64,000 nucleotides of DNA, taken from assembly GCA_005518185.1 (NCBI GenBank), contig RKSN01000001.1:868501-932500 (forward strand), in the 5' to 3' direction. The notes beneath the pieces were generated by a model. The model had not been told where the DNA came from, searched no databases, and saw nothing but the letters and a program-made list of their open reading frames with translations. Shown piece by piece: positions 45,059 through 55,146 of this stretch (the first letter of the stretch is position 1; each line of letters opens with the position of its first letter). Source of the stretch: Chakrabartia godavariana. GTDB taxonomy: Bacteria > Pseudomonadota > Alphaproteobacteria > Sphingomonadales > Sphingomonadaceae. The position numbers were made by a program, and so were the translations under genes.

Positions 45059-45655
45059 ATGCCCATGTGGATCGCAGGCGCCATGTCGCTCGTTCTGGGC
45101 TATCTGCTCGGTTCGATCCCCTTTGGTGTCATCCTGACGCGGATGTTCGGCGCCGGTGACCTCCGGCAGATCGGCTCCGGCAATATCGGGGCAACCAATG
45201 TCCTGCGCACCGGGCGCAAGGGGCTGGCCGCCGGGACGCTGATCCTCGACGCCCTGAAGGGCGTGGCGGCGGTCCTCATCGGTGCGCATCTTGTGCCCGG
45301 CGGGGAACTGCTTGGCGCGGTCGGCGCCTTTTACGGGCACCTTTACCCCGTCTGGCTGAAATTCCGGGGCGGGAAGGGCGTCGCAACGATGCTCGGCATC
45401 TGCTTTGCGCTCGATTGGCGGATCGGGGCTGTGTATGCGATCTGCTGGCTGGGCGGCATGGCGCTGACGCGCATTTCGTCGGTCGGCGGGCTGGTCGCCG
45501 CCGTGTCGGCGCCGATTTCGGCGCTGTTGTTCGACCGGCTGGCAATGGCCGTCATGCTTGCAGCGCTTGCGATCTCCGTCCTGTGGAAACACAGCGACAA
45601 TATCGGCCGATTGATGGCGGGGACAGAACCGCACATCGGCCAGAAGACTGAGTGA
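45059..45655 (+). CDS. plsY: Acyl-phosphate glycerol-3-phosphate acyltransferase PlsY
   Basis: This 198-residue inner-membrane acyltransferase makes lysophosphatidate from acyl-phosphate. The ATG at 45059 has GGGAG 8 bases upstream. The three conserved loops are visible: GYLLGSIPFGVIL, IGSGNIGATNVLRTG and KFRGGKGVATMLG, with about five membrane helices. Its stop overlaps the dprA start (GTGA). Confidence 0.95.
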   Translation: MPMWIAGAMSLVLGYLLGSIPFGVILTRMFGAGDLRQIGSGNIGATNVLRTGRKGLAAGTLILDALKGVAAVLIGAHLVPGGELLGAVGAFYGHLYPVWLKFRGGKGVATMLGICFALDWRIGAVYAICWLGGMALTRISSVGGLVAAVSAPISALLFDRLAMAVMLAALAISVLWKHSDNIGRLMAGTEPHIGQKTE

Positions 45656-46740
45656 CCCTGCCGCCGGCAGAGACTGAGGATCGGCTGCGGCTGATCCGGT
45701 CGGCCAATATTGGCCCCGTGACCTATGTCCAGCTCATGCGCCGCTTTGGCAGCGCGGCCGCCGCTCTGGACGCGATCCCCCAACTGGCCGCCCGGGCCGG
45801 AGGACGGGCGCCCCGCATTGCGTCGCTCGACGAGGTGCGCCGGAAGATGGCAGCGGTTGCAAAGGCCGGCGCGCGCTATCTCTTTCTGGGGGAGGCCGAC
45901 TATCCCCGCCTTCTGGCCGAAATCGACACCGCACCTCCCGCACTGACGGTGCGCGGTGATGCCGCGCTCGGCAACCGGACGTGCATCGCGATTGTCGGTG
46001 CGCGCAATGCGTCGGCCGCCGCGTGCCGCTTTGCGCGCGAACTGGCGACCGGCCTTGCCCGTGACGGCATCGTCGTCGTTTCGGGTCTGGCGCGCGGGAT
46101 CGATACCAACGCCCACGCAGGCTCGCTCGAGGGCGGGACGGTTGGCGTCATCGCGAGCGGGATCGACATTGCCTATCCGCCCGAAAATGCCGCCTTGCAG
46201 GAGGCGGTGGCTGAACGTGGCCTGCTGATTGCGGAACAGCCACCCGGGCGGGAGCCGCTGGCCCGCCACTTTCCTTATCGCAACCGCATCATTGCAGGCA
46301 TGTCCGCCGGGACGGTGGTGGTGGAAGCCGCCCCCAAATCGGGGTCGCTCATTACCGCGCGTCTGGCGAATGAGGCAGGGCGGGAGGTGATGGCTGTGCC
46401 GGGCTCGCCTCTCGATCCAAGGGCGCAGGGGTGCAACCAGCTCATCCGCGACGGGGCGACGCTGATCCAGAACGCGGCCGATGTGCTTGAGACGATCCGG
46501 CCGATATCGGGCCACGTCGCCCAGCAGAGGGCCGACTTTCAGGGCGGGCCGTTCTCAGGCGATCCGTCAGATGCCGAACGGCGGGACATTGTCGGGCTCC
46601 TGTCGCCGGTGCCGGTCGCGATCGACGAGATCGTCCGGCAGGCCGGATGTGCGCCGGCCCTGGTCCAGCTTGTCCTGCTGGAGCTGGAGCTTGCCGGGCG
46701 GCTAGAACGTCATGCGGGTGGTCGCGTCAGTCTGTGCTGA
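45652..46740 (+). CDS. dprA: DNA-processing protein DprA/Smf
   Basis: This 362-residue protein loads RecA on incoming single-stranded DNA during transformation. It has an N-terminal SAM/HhH-like region, the Rossmann domain with IVGARNASAAACRFARELA, VSGLARGIDTNAHAG, VIASGIDIAYPPENAAL and the PFRNR-equivalent ARHFPYRNRIIAGMS, then a C-terminal winged helix (VAIDEIVRQAG...LVLLELELAG). The start is GTG overlapping plsY. It overlaps the convergent DUF418 gene by 14 bases. Confidence 0.94.
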   Translation: MTLPPAETEDRLRLIRSANIGPVTYVQLMRRFGSAAAALDAIPQLAARAGGRAPRIASLDEVRRKMAAVAKAGARYLFLGEADYPRLLAEIDTAPPALTVRGDAALGNRTCIAIVGARNASAAACRFARELATGLARDGIVVVSGLARGIDTNAHAGSLEGGTVGVIASGIDIAYPPENAALQEAVAERGLLIAEQPPGREPLARHFPYRNRIIAGMSAGTVVVEAAPKSGSLITARLANEAGREVMAVPGSPLDPRAQGCNQLIRDGATLIQNAADVLETIRPISGHVAQQRADFQGGPFSGDPSDAERRDIVGLLSPVPVAIDEIVRQAGCAPALVQLVLLELELAGRLERHAGGRVSLC

Positions 46741-47965
46741 CGCGCATCGGCTGCCATTTCCAGCGGGCGAGTGAACGCCACACCCATTCCAGCGGCCCGT
46801 AACGATAACGGTCCAGCCACGGCTTGGACCAGGCGAGCATGAGCGCCCAGACGAGGGGCACGACCAGATACACCTGTGCGCGGGAAAGCGCGCCGTACAA
46901 GCCGCCGCCATAGCCATAGAAGAGCGTCGTCATTAGCACCGACGTCAGGATATAGTTGGAAAAGGCGATGCGCCCTGCCGCGCCGACCCGCGCAAGTCGC
47001 GAAGCGCTTGTAGTGCCGATGAGGGCCAGAAGCAGCATCAGATGCCCGATCATCATGGCCATGCGGGGCACCACGCTCCAGACATAATAGATGTCGTTCA
47101 TCGTCAGCGGATCGAAACCGGACGCCGCGCCCGCCCAGACTAGTGCTGCCGAAAGCGGTAGGCCAATCGCATAGGCAGCAAGGGCCGCCTTCAGGCATCG
47201 GCGCGCGGGCCATTGTCCGGTCAGGATGCCGGATTTGAGCAGCGCCATGCCCCAGGCCATCAGGCCGACGGTCTCCGGCCCATAGGCAAAAACCTGAGCG
47301 ATAAGGCCGCCTGACCCGTCAACAAAGCGGGCGGCGGCAATCTCTGAATAGCGGCCAAGCTGAAGCATGACATCTGCCCGGACGCCGGGATCGCCCGGGG
47401 CGCCGAGTGCCGCAATGATTTCGGCGTATCGTGCCCGGGCTGCTTCGCTGGCGCCGATCGCCTGTGCTTCGAAACGCGCCTCGTGAAATTCGAGCGCGGT
47501 CATTCCCCACAGCAGCATGTTGAACAGGATGAGGCCTGCCCCGAGCCACAGGAGCGTTTTCGGATTAGCGTCCTTCAGCATGAAAGCGAACGCGCCACAC
47601 AGCGCGTAGAGCGCCAGAATGTCGCCCGCCCATATGAGGCAGAAGTGCAGCAGCCCAAAGAGGAACAGCCAGCCCATCCGCCGGAAATGCACACTGGCGG
47701 CGTCCAGCCCGTTTGCCTCGGCGCGCGAGATCACCAGCAGCATCGAGGCGCCGAACAGCAGAGAGAACAGGCCGCGCATCTTTCCGTCGATCAGGACGGA
47801 AGCGATTGTCCAGGCCCAGAAATCGGCACCAGATGCGCCGCCCCAAACAGCCGGATTGGCATAAGCGGACATGGGCATGGCAAAGCCGATGATGTTCATC
47901 AGCAGGATGCCCATCACCGCAAATCCGCGGAGAATATCGAGGGAGGGGTAGCGGGTCTGCGGCAT
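46727..47965 (-). CDS. DUF418 family membrane protein (YeiB-like)
   Basis: This 412-residue polytopic protein has about ten membrane helices. It starts with the family N-terminus YPSLDILRGFAVMGILLMNI and ends with the DUF418 block GRIAFSNYILTSVLMTTLFYGYG and PLEWVWRSLARW (each shortened). I prefer the ATG at 47965 (MPQTRYP) to an upstream start at 47977. DUF418/YeiB proteins are distant relatives of membrane acyltransferases; no function is established. It is divergent from sdhB. Confidence 0.87.
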   Translation of the reverse strand: MPQTRYPSLDILRGFAVMGILLMNIIGFAMPMSAYANPAVWGGASGADFWAWTIASVLIDGKMRGLFSLLFGASMLLVISRAEANGLDAASVHFRRMGWLFLFGLLHFCLIWAGDILALYALCGAFAFMLKDANPKTLLWLGAGLILFNMLLWGMTALEFHEARFEAQAIGASEAARARYAEIIAALGAPGDPGVRADVMLQLGRYSEIAAARFVDGSGGLIAQVFAYGPETVGLMAWGMALLKSGILTGQWPARRCLKAALAAYAIGLPLSAALVWAGAASGFDPLTMNDIYYVWSVVPRMAMMIGHLMLLLALIGTTSASRLARVGAAGRIAFSNYILTSVLMTTLFYGYGGGLYGALSRAQVYLVVPLVWALMLAWSKPWLDRYRYGPLEWVWRSLARWKWQPMRVSTD

Positions 47966-48037
47966 CTTATGTCCCAAGTGACATGTGGCCGGAATGGGCG
48001 CAACCGTGCTTCAGAATTACAAATCCATCGCAAGAGG

Positions 48038-48065
48038 TTGACGCGCGGCACCATCCCGCTATCGG
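48038..48065 (+). promoter_or_regulatory. Possible sigma-70-type promoter of sdhB
   Basis: A TTGACG at 48038-48043 is followed after 16 bases by TATCGG (48060-48065), about 30 bases upstream of the sdhB ATG. The -35 element is good, the -10 weak. It is the only promoter-like pair seen by eye in the 130-base gap between the DUF418 gene and sdhB. Confidence 0.35.
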
Positions 48066-48095
48066 CAAAGACAACTTGATTCAGGGGTTTTGGTA

Positions 48096-48878
48096 ATGGC
48101 TGAGTTCCGCCTTCCGGCAAACAGCAGGATCAACAAGAACGGCAAGACGCATAAGGCCGATGGGGCCGCGCGTCCCAAGTCGTTCAAGATTTACCGCTAT
48201 GATCCCGACAGCGGCGAAAATCCGCGCTACGACACGTTTGAGGTTGATCTCGACACTTGTGGTCCGATGGTCCTCGACGCGCTCATCAAGATCAAGTCGG
48301 AACAGGACAGCTCGCTGACCTTCCGTCGCTCCTGCCGTGAAGGCATCTGCGGTTCCTGTTCGATGAACATTGACGGCACCAACACGCTCGCCTGCACCAA
48401 GGCGATCGAGGACTGCAGCGGCGAAGTGCGCATCACCCCGCTGCCGCACATGGATGTCATCAAGGACCTCGTTCCGGACTTCAAGCACTTCTACGCGCAG
48501 TACGCCTCGATCGAGCCGTGGCTGAAGACCAAGACGACCACGCCTTCGGGCAAGGAGCGTCTGCAGTCGCCGGAAGACCGCGCCAAGCTCGACGGGCTGT
48601 ATGAGTGCATCCTGTGCGCCTGCTGCTCGACGAGCTGCCCGAGCTATTGGTGGAACAGCGACAAGTTCCTTGGTCCGGCCATTCTGCTCCAGGCCTATCG
48701 CTGGCTCGCCGACAGCCGTGACGAGTTTACGGGTGAGCGTCTCGACGAGCTGGAAGATCCCTTCCGCCTCTATCGCTGCCACACCATCATGAACTGCGCC
48801 AATGTCTGCCCCAAGGGCCTGAACCCGGCCAAGGCGATTGCAGAAACCAAGAAGATGGTGGCCGAACGCGCCATCTGA
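48096..48878 (+). CDS. sdhB: Succinate dehydrogenase iron-sulfur subunit
   Basis: This 260-residue subunit of complex II carries three clusters: 2Fe-2S (Cys80, 85, 88, 100; [10 protein letters not shown]), 4Fe-4S (Cys171, 174, 177, 181; [11 protein letters not shown]) and 3Fe-4S (Cys228, 234, 238; [14 protein letters not shown]). It passes electrons from the flavoprotein SdhA to quinone. The ATG at 48096 follows CAGGGG. No sdhA, sdhC or sdhD gene is adjacent or elsewhere in the window, so the complex is encoded at more than one place. A hotdog thioesterase and zapE follow. Confidence 0.96.
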   Translation: MAEFRLPANSRINKNGKTHKADGAARPKSFKIYRYDPDSGENPRYDTFEVDLDTCGPMVLDALIKIKSEQDSSLTFRRSCREGICGSCSMNIDGTNTLACTKAIEDCSGEVRITPLPHMDVIKDLVPDFKHFYAQYASIEPWLKTKTTTPSGKERLQSPEDRAKLDGLYECILCACCSTSCPSYWWNSDKFLGPAILLQAYRWLADSRDEFTGERLDELEDPFRLYRCHTIMNCANVCPKGLNPAKAIAETKKMVAERAI

Positions 48879-48902
48879 CGCGCCGGTCTGGAAAGTGCAT
48901 CC

Positions 48903-49376
48903 GTGACAGAACGCCCGCTCAAGGTGGTGGAAGACGCCGCCTTTGACAATGATCACGACCCCGATCATCCGGGCTGGCGACGCTGGGAACTGCGTGACGA
49001 GAGTCGCTTCAATGGGCAAGTCATGGGCCGGATGCTCGTTCGCGTGGAGGGGCCACTCGTCCGCACGCGGATGTTCCCGGAGCATCGCCACACCAACCTG
49101 CTCGATATCGTCCACGGGGCAACCACGCTTGCGCTGATGGATATCTCCATCTTTTCGTGCGGCCACATGCTGGGGCTGGACGGTATGGCAGGCTCGGTCA
49201 CGCTCGACCTCTCGGCGCAGTTCATTGGCGGCGCGGTGCCCAATGAACCGCTTGATTCCGTGGTCGAAATCCTGCGTGAGACGAAACGGCTCGTCTTCCT
49301 GCGCGGTATCGTTGAACAGGGCGACAACAAGGTCGGTGCCTTTTCCGCCACGATCCGCAAGGGCCGTCGCCAGTGA
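48903..49376 (+). CDS. PaaI-like hotdog thioesterase
   Basis: This 157-residue hotdog protein starts at a GTG at 48903. The family block is NLLDIVHGATTLALMDISIF, with LDLSAQFIGGAVPNEPLDSV and FLRGIVEQGDNKVGAFSATI following (shown under twenty each). It is a probable acyl-CoA thioesterase of unknown specificity. It lies 24 bases after sdhB and overlaps the zapE start by 4 bases, so all three are probably one transcript. Confidence 0.85.
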   Translation: MTERPLKVVEDAAFDNDHDPDHPGWRRWELRDESRFNGQVMGRMLVRVEGPLVRTRMFPEHRHTNLLDIVHGATTLALMDISIFSCGHMLGLDGMAGSVTLDLSAQFIGGAVPNEPLDSVVEILRETKRLVFLRGIVEQGDNKVGAFSATIRKGRRQ

Positions 49377-50485
49377 CGACCGTGCTCGACCGCTATCGGC
49401 AGCTTGTCGCAGCGGGAGAGTTGAAGCCGGATGCCGAGCAGGAAGCGGCAGCGACGCGGCTGGACGCGCTTCAGCACGAACTTGAAAATCCGCCGAAGTC
49501 AGGGCTTCTGGGGCGCCTTTTTGGCAAGGCGTCTGAAGATGTGCCGCGCGGTCTCTACATCTGGGGCAGCGTCGGACGCGGCAAGTCGATGCTGATGGAC
49601 CTTTTCCACAGCTGCCTCAATCTACCCGCCAAGCGCCGCGCGCATTTCCATGAATTCATGATCGAGGTGCACGCGCGGCTGCGCATCGAGCGCGCCAAGG
49701 AGATTGGTGACCCGATTCAGCCGGTCGTCTCGGCGATTGCCGGGGAGACGAAATGCCTGTGTTTTGACGAGATGGTCGTCAACAATTCCGCCGACGCGAT
49801 GATCATGTCGCGGCTCTTCACCGGGCTGATCGAAGCGGGCGTGGTCATCGTCACGACGTCCAACCGCGCGCCCAAGGACCTCTATAAGGACGGTCTCAAT
49901 CGGGAGCATTTCCTGCCTTTCATCGCGCTGATCGAGGCGCGGCTCGACGTGCTGACGCTCAATGGCCCGACCGATTACCGGCTAGAGCGGCTGGCCGGGA
50001 TGGACACCTGGCACAGTCCGCTGGGGCCTTCCGCGACAGAGGCGTGCCGCGAGGCCTTTTTCCGCCTGACCGACTACCCGCCCGAAGATGCTGCCCATGT
50101 GCCGTCGGAGGACATCGACGTCGGTGGCGGGCGCATGTTGCACGTGCCCAAAAGCCTGAAGGGCGTCGCCGTCTTTTCGTTCAAGCGCCTGTGCGCTGAG
50201 GCGCGCGGGGCCACAGATTATCTCACGATTGCGCGCCATTTCCATAGCGTCATCATCGTCGGCATCCCGAAACTCGGGCCGGAGAACCGCAACGAGGCGG
50301 CCCGATTTGTGACGCTTATCGATGCGCTTTACGAACATAAGGTCAAACTGATCGCGGCGGCGGACGCCGAACCCGCCGAACTTTATGAAAAGGGCGACGG
50401 CCGCTTCGAGTTCGAACGCACCGTTTCGCGCCTCATGGAAATGCAATCGCAGGATTATCTTGCCGAAGGGCATGGCGAATCCTGA
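49373..50485 (+). CDS. zapE: Cell division protein ZapE (AFG1-family ATPase)
   Basis: This 370-residue P-loop ATPase has Walker A GSVGRGKSMLMD (65-76), Walker B CLCFDEMVVNN, and FHSVIIVGIPKLGPENRNEAAR near the C-terminus (shown in part: GIPKLGPENRNEAAR). ZapE destabilises FtsZ rings and is the bacterial relative of mitochondrial AFG1/LACE1. The GTG start overlaps the thioesterase stop. Confidence 0.93.
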   Translation: MTTVLDRYRQLVAAGELKPDAEQEAAATRLDALQHELENPPKSGLLGRLFGKASEDVPRGLYIWGSVGRGKSMLMDLFHSCLNLPAKRRAHFHEFMIEVHARLRIERAKEIGDPIQPVVSAIAGETKCLCFDEMVVNNSADAMIMSRLFTGLIEAGVVIVTTSNRAPKDLYKDGLNREHFLPFIALIEARLDVLTLNGPTDYRLERLAGMDTWHSPLGPSATEACREAFFRLTDYPPEDAAHVPSEDIDVGGGRMLHVPKSLKGVAVFSFKRLCAEARGATDYLTIARHFHSVIIVGIPKLGPENRNEAARFVTLIDALYEHKVKLIAAADAEPAELYEKGDGRFEFERTVSRLMEMQSQDYLAEGHGES

Positions 50486-50528
50486 TTTTCACGTTAGCGT
50501 TCCCGCATTAATTTGAAGGATCATCCCA

Positions 50529-51905
50529 ATGCGCCGTCTGCTTCTTGCTGCCTCCGCTCTCGCCATGACCACCCCTGCGCTCGCGGCGCCCGATTGGCAC
50601 GCCAAGGGGCGGGAGATCTTTGAGACGGCGATCAATATCCCGACCACCCAGTCACGCCCGGAAGAGATGAAGAAGCTGACCGCCTATCTGAAGGGCCAGT
50701 TTGAGGCCGCTGGCATCAAGGATGTCGTCATCAAGGACCATGACGGCACGCAGTCGATGATCGTGCGCTGGAAGGCCGACGGCAAGCCGACCAAGAAGCC
50801 GATCCTGCTGCTCGGCCATATGGACGTCGTCGAGGCCAAGCGCGAGGATTGGCCGCGCGATCCGTTCAAGATGGTCGAGGAAAACGGCTATCTCTACGGG
50901 CGCGGGGCGATCGACATGAAGTCTGGCATCGCCGCCATCGCCAATTCGCTCCTCTGGCTGAAGGCCGAGGGGTTCAAGCCGAAGCGGGACATCATCATCC
51001 TGTTCACGGGCGACGAGGAAACGGCGGGCAATGGCGCGCTGCGCGCGGCGACTGAATGGCGGGATCTGGTCGATGCCGAATATGCGCTGAACGCGGATGC
51101 CGGGGGCGGGGCCTATACCAAGGATATGGTCCCCCTCGGCTTTGGCTTCCAGACGTCGGAAAAGATGTTCCAGAGCTATTGGCTGACGGCGCGCAACCCC
51201 GGCGGCCATAGCTCCCGCCCGCGTCCGGATAACGCCATTTATGATCTGGCGACGGCGCTCAAAACGCTCGAAGCGCATCGCTTCACGCCGATGCTCAATG
51301 AGACGACGCGCGCCTATTTCCAGTTTCGGCAAAAGCATGAAAAGGGACCGCTTGGCGATGCGATGCGACGCTGGCTTGCCAATGAAAAGGATGGCGCGGC
51401 CGCCGACATCATCGAAGCCGATCCGCTTGAAGTCGGCCAGACCCGGACCCGCTGTGTCGCGACGCGGCTCGAAGGCGGCCATGCTGACAATGCCCTGCCT
51501 CAGATGGCGCGCGCGATGGTCAATTGCCGCATCTTCCCGGGTGTCGAGGCAAAGTCGGTTCAGGACGAGCTTCAGCAGGCCGTCGGCAGCGCCATCACCG
51601 TAGATCCCGTCGCGGAGGCCCGCCCGTCCCCGCCATCGCCGCTGCGTGCCGATGTGATCAAGGCGGTGACGGACTCACTGCGCAAGCGCCACAAGGATGC
51701 CGAACTCGCCCCGCAAATGTCGACAGGCGCGACCGACGGGCTGTTCTTCCGCTCGGTCGGGATCCCGGTCTATGGCGTGTCAGGTGCCTGGATCATCTCC
51801 CCCGACGACGAACGCGCCCATGGCAAGGATGAGCGCATTCCGGTCAAGAGCTTCAACGAAGAGCTCGATCACTGGCACGACATCGTGAAGGCGCTGGCGG
51901 GGTAG
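50529..51905 (+). CDS. Secreted M20-family metallopeptidase
   Basis: The product is 458 residues. A signal peptide (MRRLLLAASALAMTTPALA) targets it to the periplasm. Zinc ligands and catalytic residues are His in LLGHMDVV, Asp in GRGAIDMKSG, Glu-Glu in GDEETAG, Asp in LNADAGG, and the last His in ERAHGKDER. A dimerisation domain is inserted in the middle (RNPGGHSSRP region). It probably trims peptides or acylated amino acids taken up from outside. It is followed by a REP-type inverted repeat. Confidence 0.92.
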   Translation: MRRLLLAASALAMTTPALAAPDWHAKGREIFETAINIPTTQSRPEEMKKLTAYLKGQFEAAGIKDVVIKDHDGTQSMIVRWKADGKPTKKPILLLGHMDVVEAKREDWPRDPFKMVEENGYLYGRGAIDMKSGIAAIANSLLWLKAEGFKPKRDIIILFTGDEETAGNGALRAATEWRDLVDAEYALNADAGGGAYTKDMVPLGFGFQTSEKMFQSYWLTARNPGGHSSRPRPDNAIYDLATALKTLEAHRFTPMLNETTRAYFQFRQKHEKGPLGDAMRRWLANEKDGAAADIIEADPLEVGQTRTRCVATRLEGGHADNALPQMARAMVNCRIFPGVEAKSVQDELQQAVGSAITVDPVAEARPSPPSPLRADVIKAVTDSLRKRHKDAELAPQMSTGATDGLFFRSVGIPVYGVSGAWIISPDDERAHGKDERIPVKSFNEELDHWHDIVKALAG

Positions 51906-51920
51906 GGGATCCCCGTTTCC

Positions 51921-52010
51921 GTTCGTGCTGAGCTTGTCGAAGCACCGTCCTTCTCTGTTCCTCGAAGCACAAAGGAGAAGAACAGCCCTTCGACAGGCTC
52001 AGGGCGAGCG
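51921..52010. repeat. Large imperfect inverted repeat (REP/BIME-like) between convergent genes
   Basis: CTGAGCTTGTCGAAG at 51928-51942 pairs with CTTCGACAGGCTCAG at 51988-52002 with one mismatch. Between them CTGTTC/GAACAG and CTTCTC/GAGAAG also pair, so the whole can fold as a long hairpin. It lies between the convergent M20 peptidase and DsbA-like genes and may end both transcripts. The outer arms look like a repeat dispersed in sphingomonad genomes. Confidence 0.65.
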
Positions 52011-52029
52011 GTGGATTTAGGATGTCAGT

Positions 52030-52692
52030 TTACGCCGCCTCTTTCTCCATCACCTTTTCCAGCACCCGCACGAACGTGTCGGCGTCCTGCGCGCCGGGGA
52101 TCATGTATTTGCCGTTGACGATGAAGGCCGGGACGCCGTTGATGTTCTGGTCAAGCCAATGGGCGAATTCGGCCTCGACAATGGTGTCGTAGCGGGGGTC
52201 GTCCAGCGCTCGGGCGGCAGCGGCCCTGTCGAGCCCCGCGGCCTCCACGGCATCCAGCAGCACCGCGTCATCGCTCACATTCTTCTGTTCGGTGAAGTAG
52301 GCGTGGAACAGCGCCTTCTTGAGCGCGGTTTGTCCGCCCGTCTCGCCCGCCCAGGTCAGCAACTTGTGTGCGCGGCGTGTGTTATAGATGCGGCTGTCGG
52401 CCGAATAGTTGAACTCCAGTCCCAGCGCTTTGCCGGCATCGGTGATGCGCGTGCGGCTTGACGTCGACTGTTCGGGCGTCGCGCCATAGCGGTCGCGCGT
52501 ATAGTCGGCGATGTTCTGCCCCTCGGGCGGGAGGTTGGGTGCAAGCTGAAACGGATGCCAGCGCACACCCACCTCGAGACGGTCCCCCATCTTGCCGATG
52601 GCGCGTTCCAGCTGGGCGTAGCCAATGGCGCACCAGGGACAGACGACGTCAGACACGATGTCGATGTGCAATTGGACGGGGCTCTTCATCAT
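52030..52692 (-). CDS. DsbA-family oxidoreductase (FrnE-like)
   Basis: This 220-residue thioredoxin-fold protein with a helical insertion has a Cys18-Pro-Trp-Cys21 active site (DVVCPWCAIG) and a cis-proline region GVPAFIVNGKY. There is no signal peptide, so it is probably cytoplasmic, like FrnE/HCCA-isomerase-type DsbA relatives. A role in thiol redox stress or polyketide-type isomerisation is possible. It is divergent from mdh; the 209 bases between should hold the mdh promoter, but I see no clear element. Confidence 0.9.
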   Translation of the reverse strand: MMKSPVQLHIDIVSDVVCPWCAIGYAQLERAIGKMGDRLEVGVRWHPFQLAPNLPPEGQNIADYTRDRYGATPEQSTSSRTRITDAGKALGLEFNYSADSRIYNTRRAHKLLTWAGETGGQTALKKALFHAYFTEQKNVSDDAVLLDAVEAAGLDRAAAARALDDPRYDTIVEAEFAHWLDQNINGVPAFIVNGKYMIPGAQDADTFVRVLEKVMEKEAA

Positions 52693-52856
52693 CTTGTCTC
52701 CATGTCGTTATCGAGAGAGACTAATGGATAAATGGCGGAACGGAAATCATGAATTCTCGACCGCTGAACTGATAGAAACGCTATTGCGAATGAATTGCAG
52801 AAAAAGTCTTAACTCTACGGCATTATGCGTTTGCATGAGAGTTCAAACGGGCTTAA

Positions 52857-53863
<1,007 letters not shown>

Positions 53864-53864
<1 letters not shown>

Positions 53865-54199
53865 TGGGGGTTCTGCTGATCGCGCTCAGCGGCATTGTCG
53901 CTGGAGTTGCAGGGCTGGTACGGCTCTGGTTGCGCCAGTCGGCAGCCTCCCTTTTGGGGGGTGCGATCGGTCTTCTCCTGCTAGCATGCGCTGTCGCGTT
54001 TACGGCAGAGTACTGGTTTGATCTTCTGGGTTTCAGCCGGGGTGATGGTCAGGTATTCATCGGGTACTTCATGGTCGGCGGCATGGCCTTTCTTGCAATC
54101 CCTACGCTCGGTTTGGCAGCGGCGATTGTGATGGCCATTCGCCCGAAGGGTTTGGACGAACAAACAGGGACGCGCGTCGATCCGGCGAACGTCGAATAA
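53864..54199 (+). CDS. Small hypothetical membrane protein between mdh and sucD
   Basis: This 111-residue protein has three hydrophobic segments (about 2-22, 28-50 and 66-92) and a polar C-terminal tail. Start overlaps the mdh stop by one base, and sucD follows after 14 bases, so it is translated in the TCA operon. I recognise no family. It occupies the place where sucC normally stands, but it has no sequence relation to SucC. Codon use looks like a real gene. Confidence 0.7.
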
Positions 54200-54213
54200 C
54201 AGGACAGGACGGC

Positions 54214-55098
54214 ATGAGCATTTTCGTCAACAAGAACACCAAGGTCATCACGCAGGGGATGACCGGCGATACGGGCACCTTCCACACGCAGCAGGCGCTG
54301 GATTACGGCACGCAGATGGTCGGCGGCGTCACCCCGGGCAAGGGCGGTACCACGCACATCGGCCTGCCGGTGTTCGACACCGTTGCGGAAGCCGTGACCA
54401 AGACCGGCGCCGACGCCTCGGTCATCTACGTGCCGCCGCCCTTTGCCGCAGACTCGATCCTTGAAGCGATCGACGCGGAAGTGCCGCTGATCGTCTGCAT
54501 CACCGAAGGTATTCCGGTGCTCGACATGGTCAAGGTGAAGCGCTCTCTGTCCGGTTCCAAGTCGCGTCTTATCGGCCCGAACTGCCCCGGCATCCTGACG
54601 CCTAATGAATGCAAGATCGGCATCATGCCCGGTTCGATCTTCTCCAAGGGTTCGGTCGGCGTCGTCTCGCGTTCCGGTACGCTGACCTATGAAGCTGTGT
54701 TCCAGACGACGGCGGAAGGCCTTGGCCAGACGACGGCCGTTGGCATCGGTGGCGACCCGGTCAACGGCACCAACTTCATCGACTGCCTTGAGGCCTTCCT
54801 TGCCGATGATGAGACCAAGTCGATTGTCATGATCGGTGAAATCGGTGGCGACGCGGAAGAGCAGGCTGCCCAGTTCCTCATCGACGAAGCCAAGCGCGGC
54901 CGCAAGAAGCCGATGGTCGGCTTCATCGCGGGCCGCACGGCGCCTCCGGGCCGCCGCATGGGCCATGCCGGTGCCATCGTGTCCGGCGGCAAGGGCGATG
55001 CGGACTCGAAGATCGCAGCGATGGAGGCCGCGGGCATCCGTGTGTCGCCGTCTCCGTCGGAACTCGGCCGCACGCTGGTGGAGGTGCTGAAGGGCTAA
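54214..55098 (+). CDS. sucD: Succinyl-CoA ligase alpha subunit
   Basis: This 294-residue alpha subunit has the CoA-binding Rossmann region [17 protein letters not shown], the segment [10 protein letters not shown], and the phosphohistidine His251 in [11 protein letters not shown]. It converts succinyl-CoA to succinate with nucleotide triphosphate formation, but needs the beta subunit SucC, for which no gene exists between mdh and sucD or elsewhere in the window. Confidence 0.96.
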   Translation: MSIFVNKNTKVITQGMTGDTGTFHTQQALDYGTQMVGGVTPGKGGTTHIGLPVFDTVAEAVTKTGADASVIYVPPPFAADSILEAIDAEVPLIVCITEGIPVLDMVKVKRSLSGSKSRLIGPNCPGILTPNECKIGIMPGSIFSKGSVGVVSRSGTLTYEAVFQTTAEGLGQTTAVGIGGDPVNGTNFIDCLEAFLADDETKSIVMIGEIGGDAEEQAAQFLIDEAKRGRKKPMVGFIAGRTAPPGRRMGHAGAIVSGGKGDADSKIAAMEAAGIRVSPSPSELGRTLVEVLKG

Positions 55099-55146
55099 AC
55101 CCCTTCGCACGGCCGCCGATCTCCTCTCCCCAGGAAGGCGTTAGAT

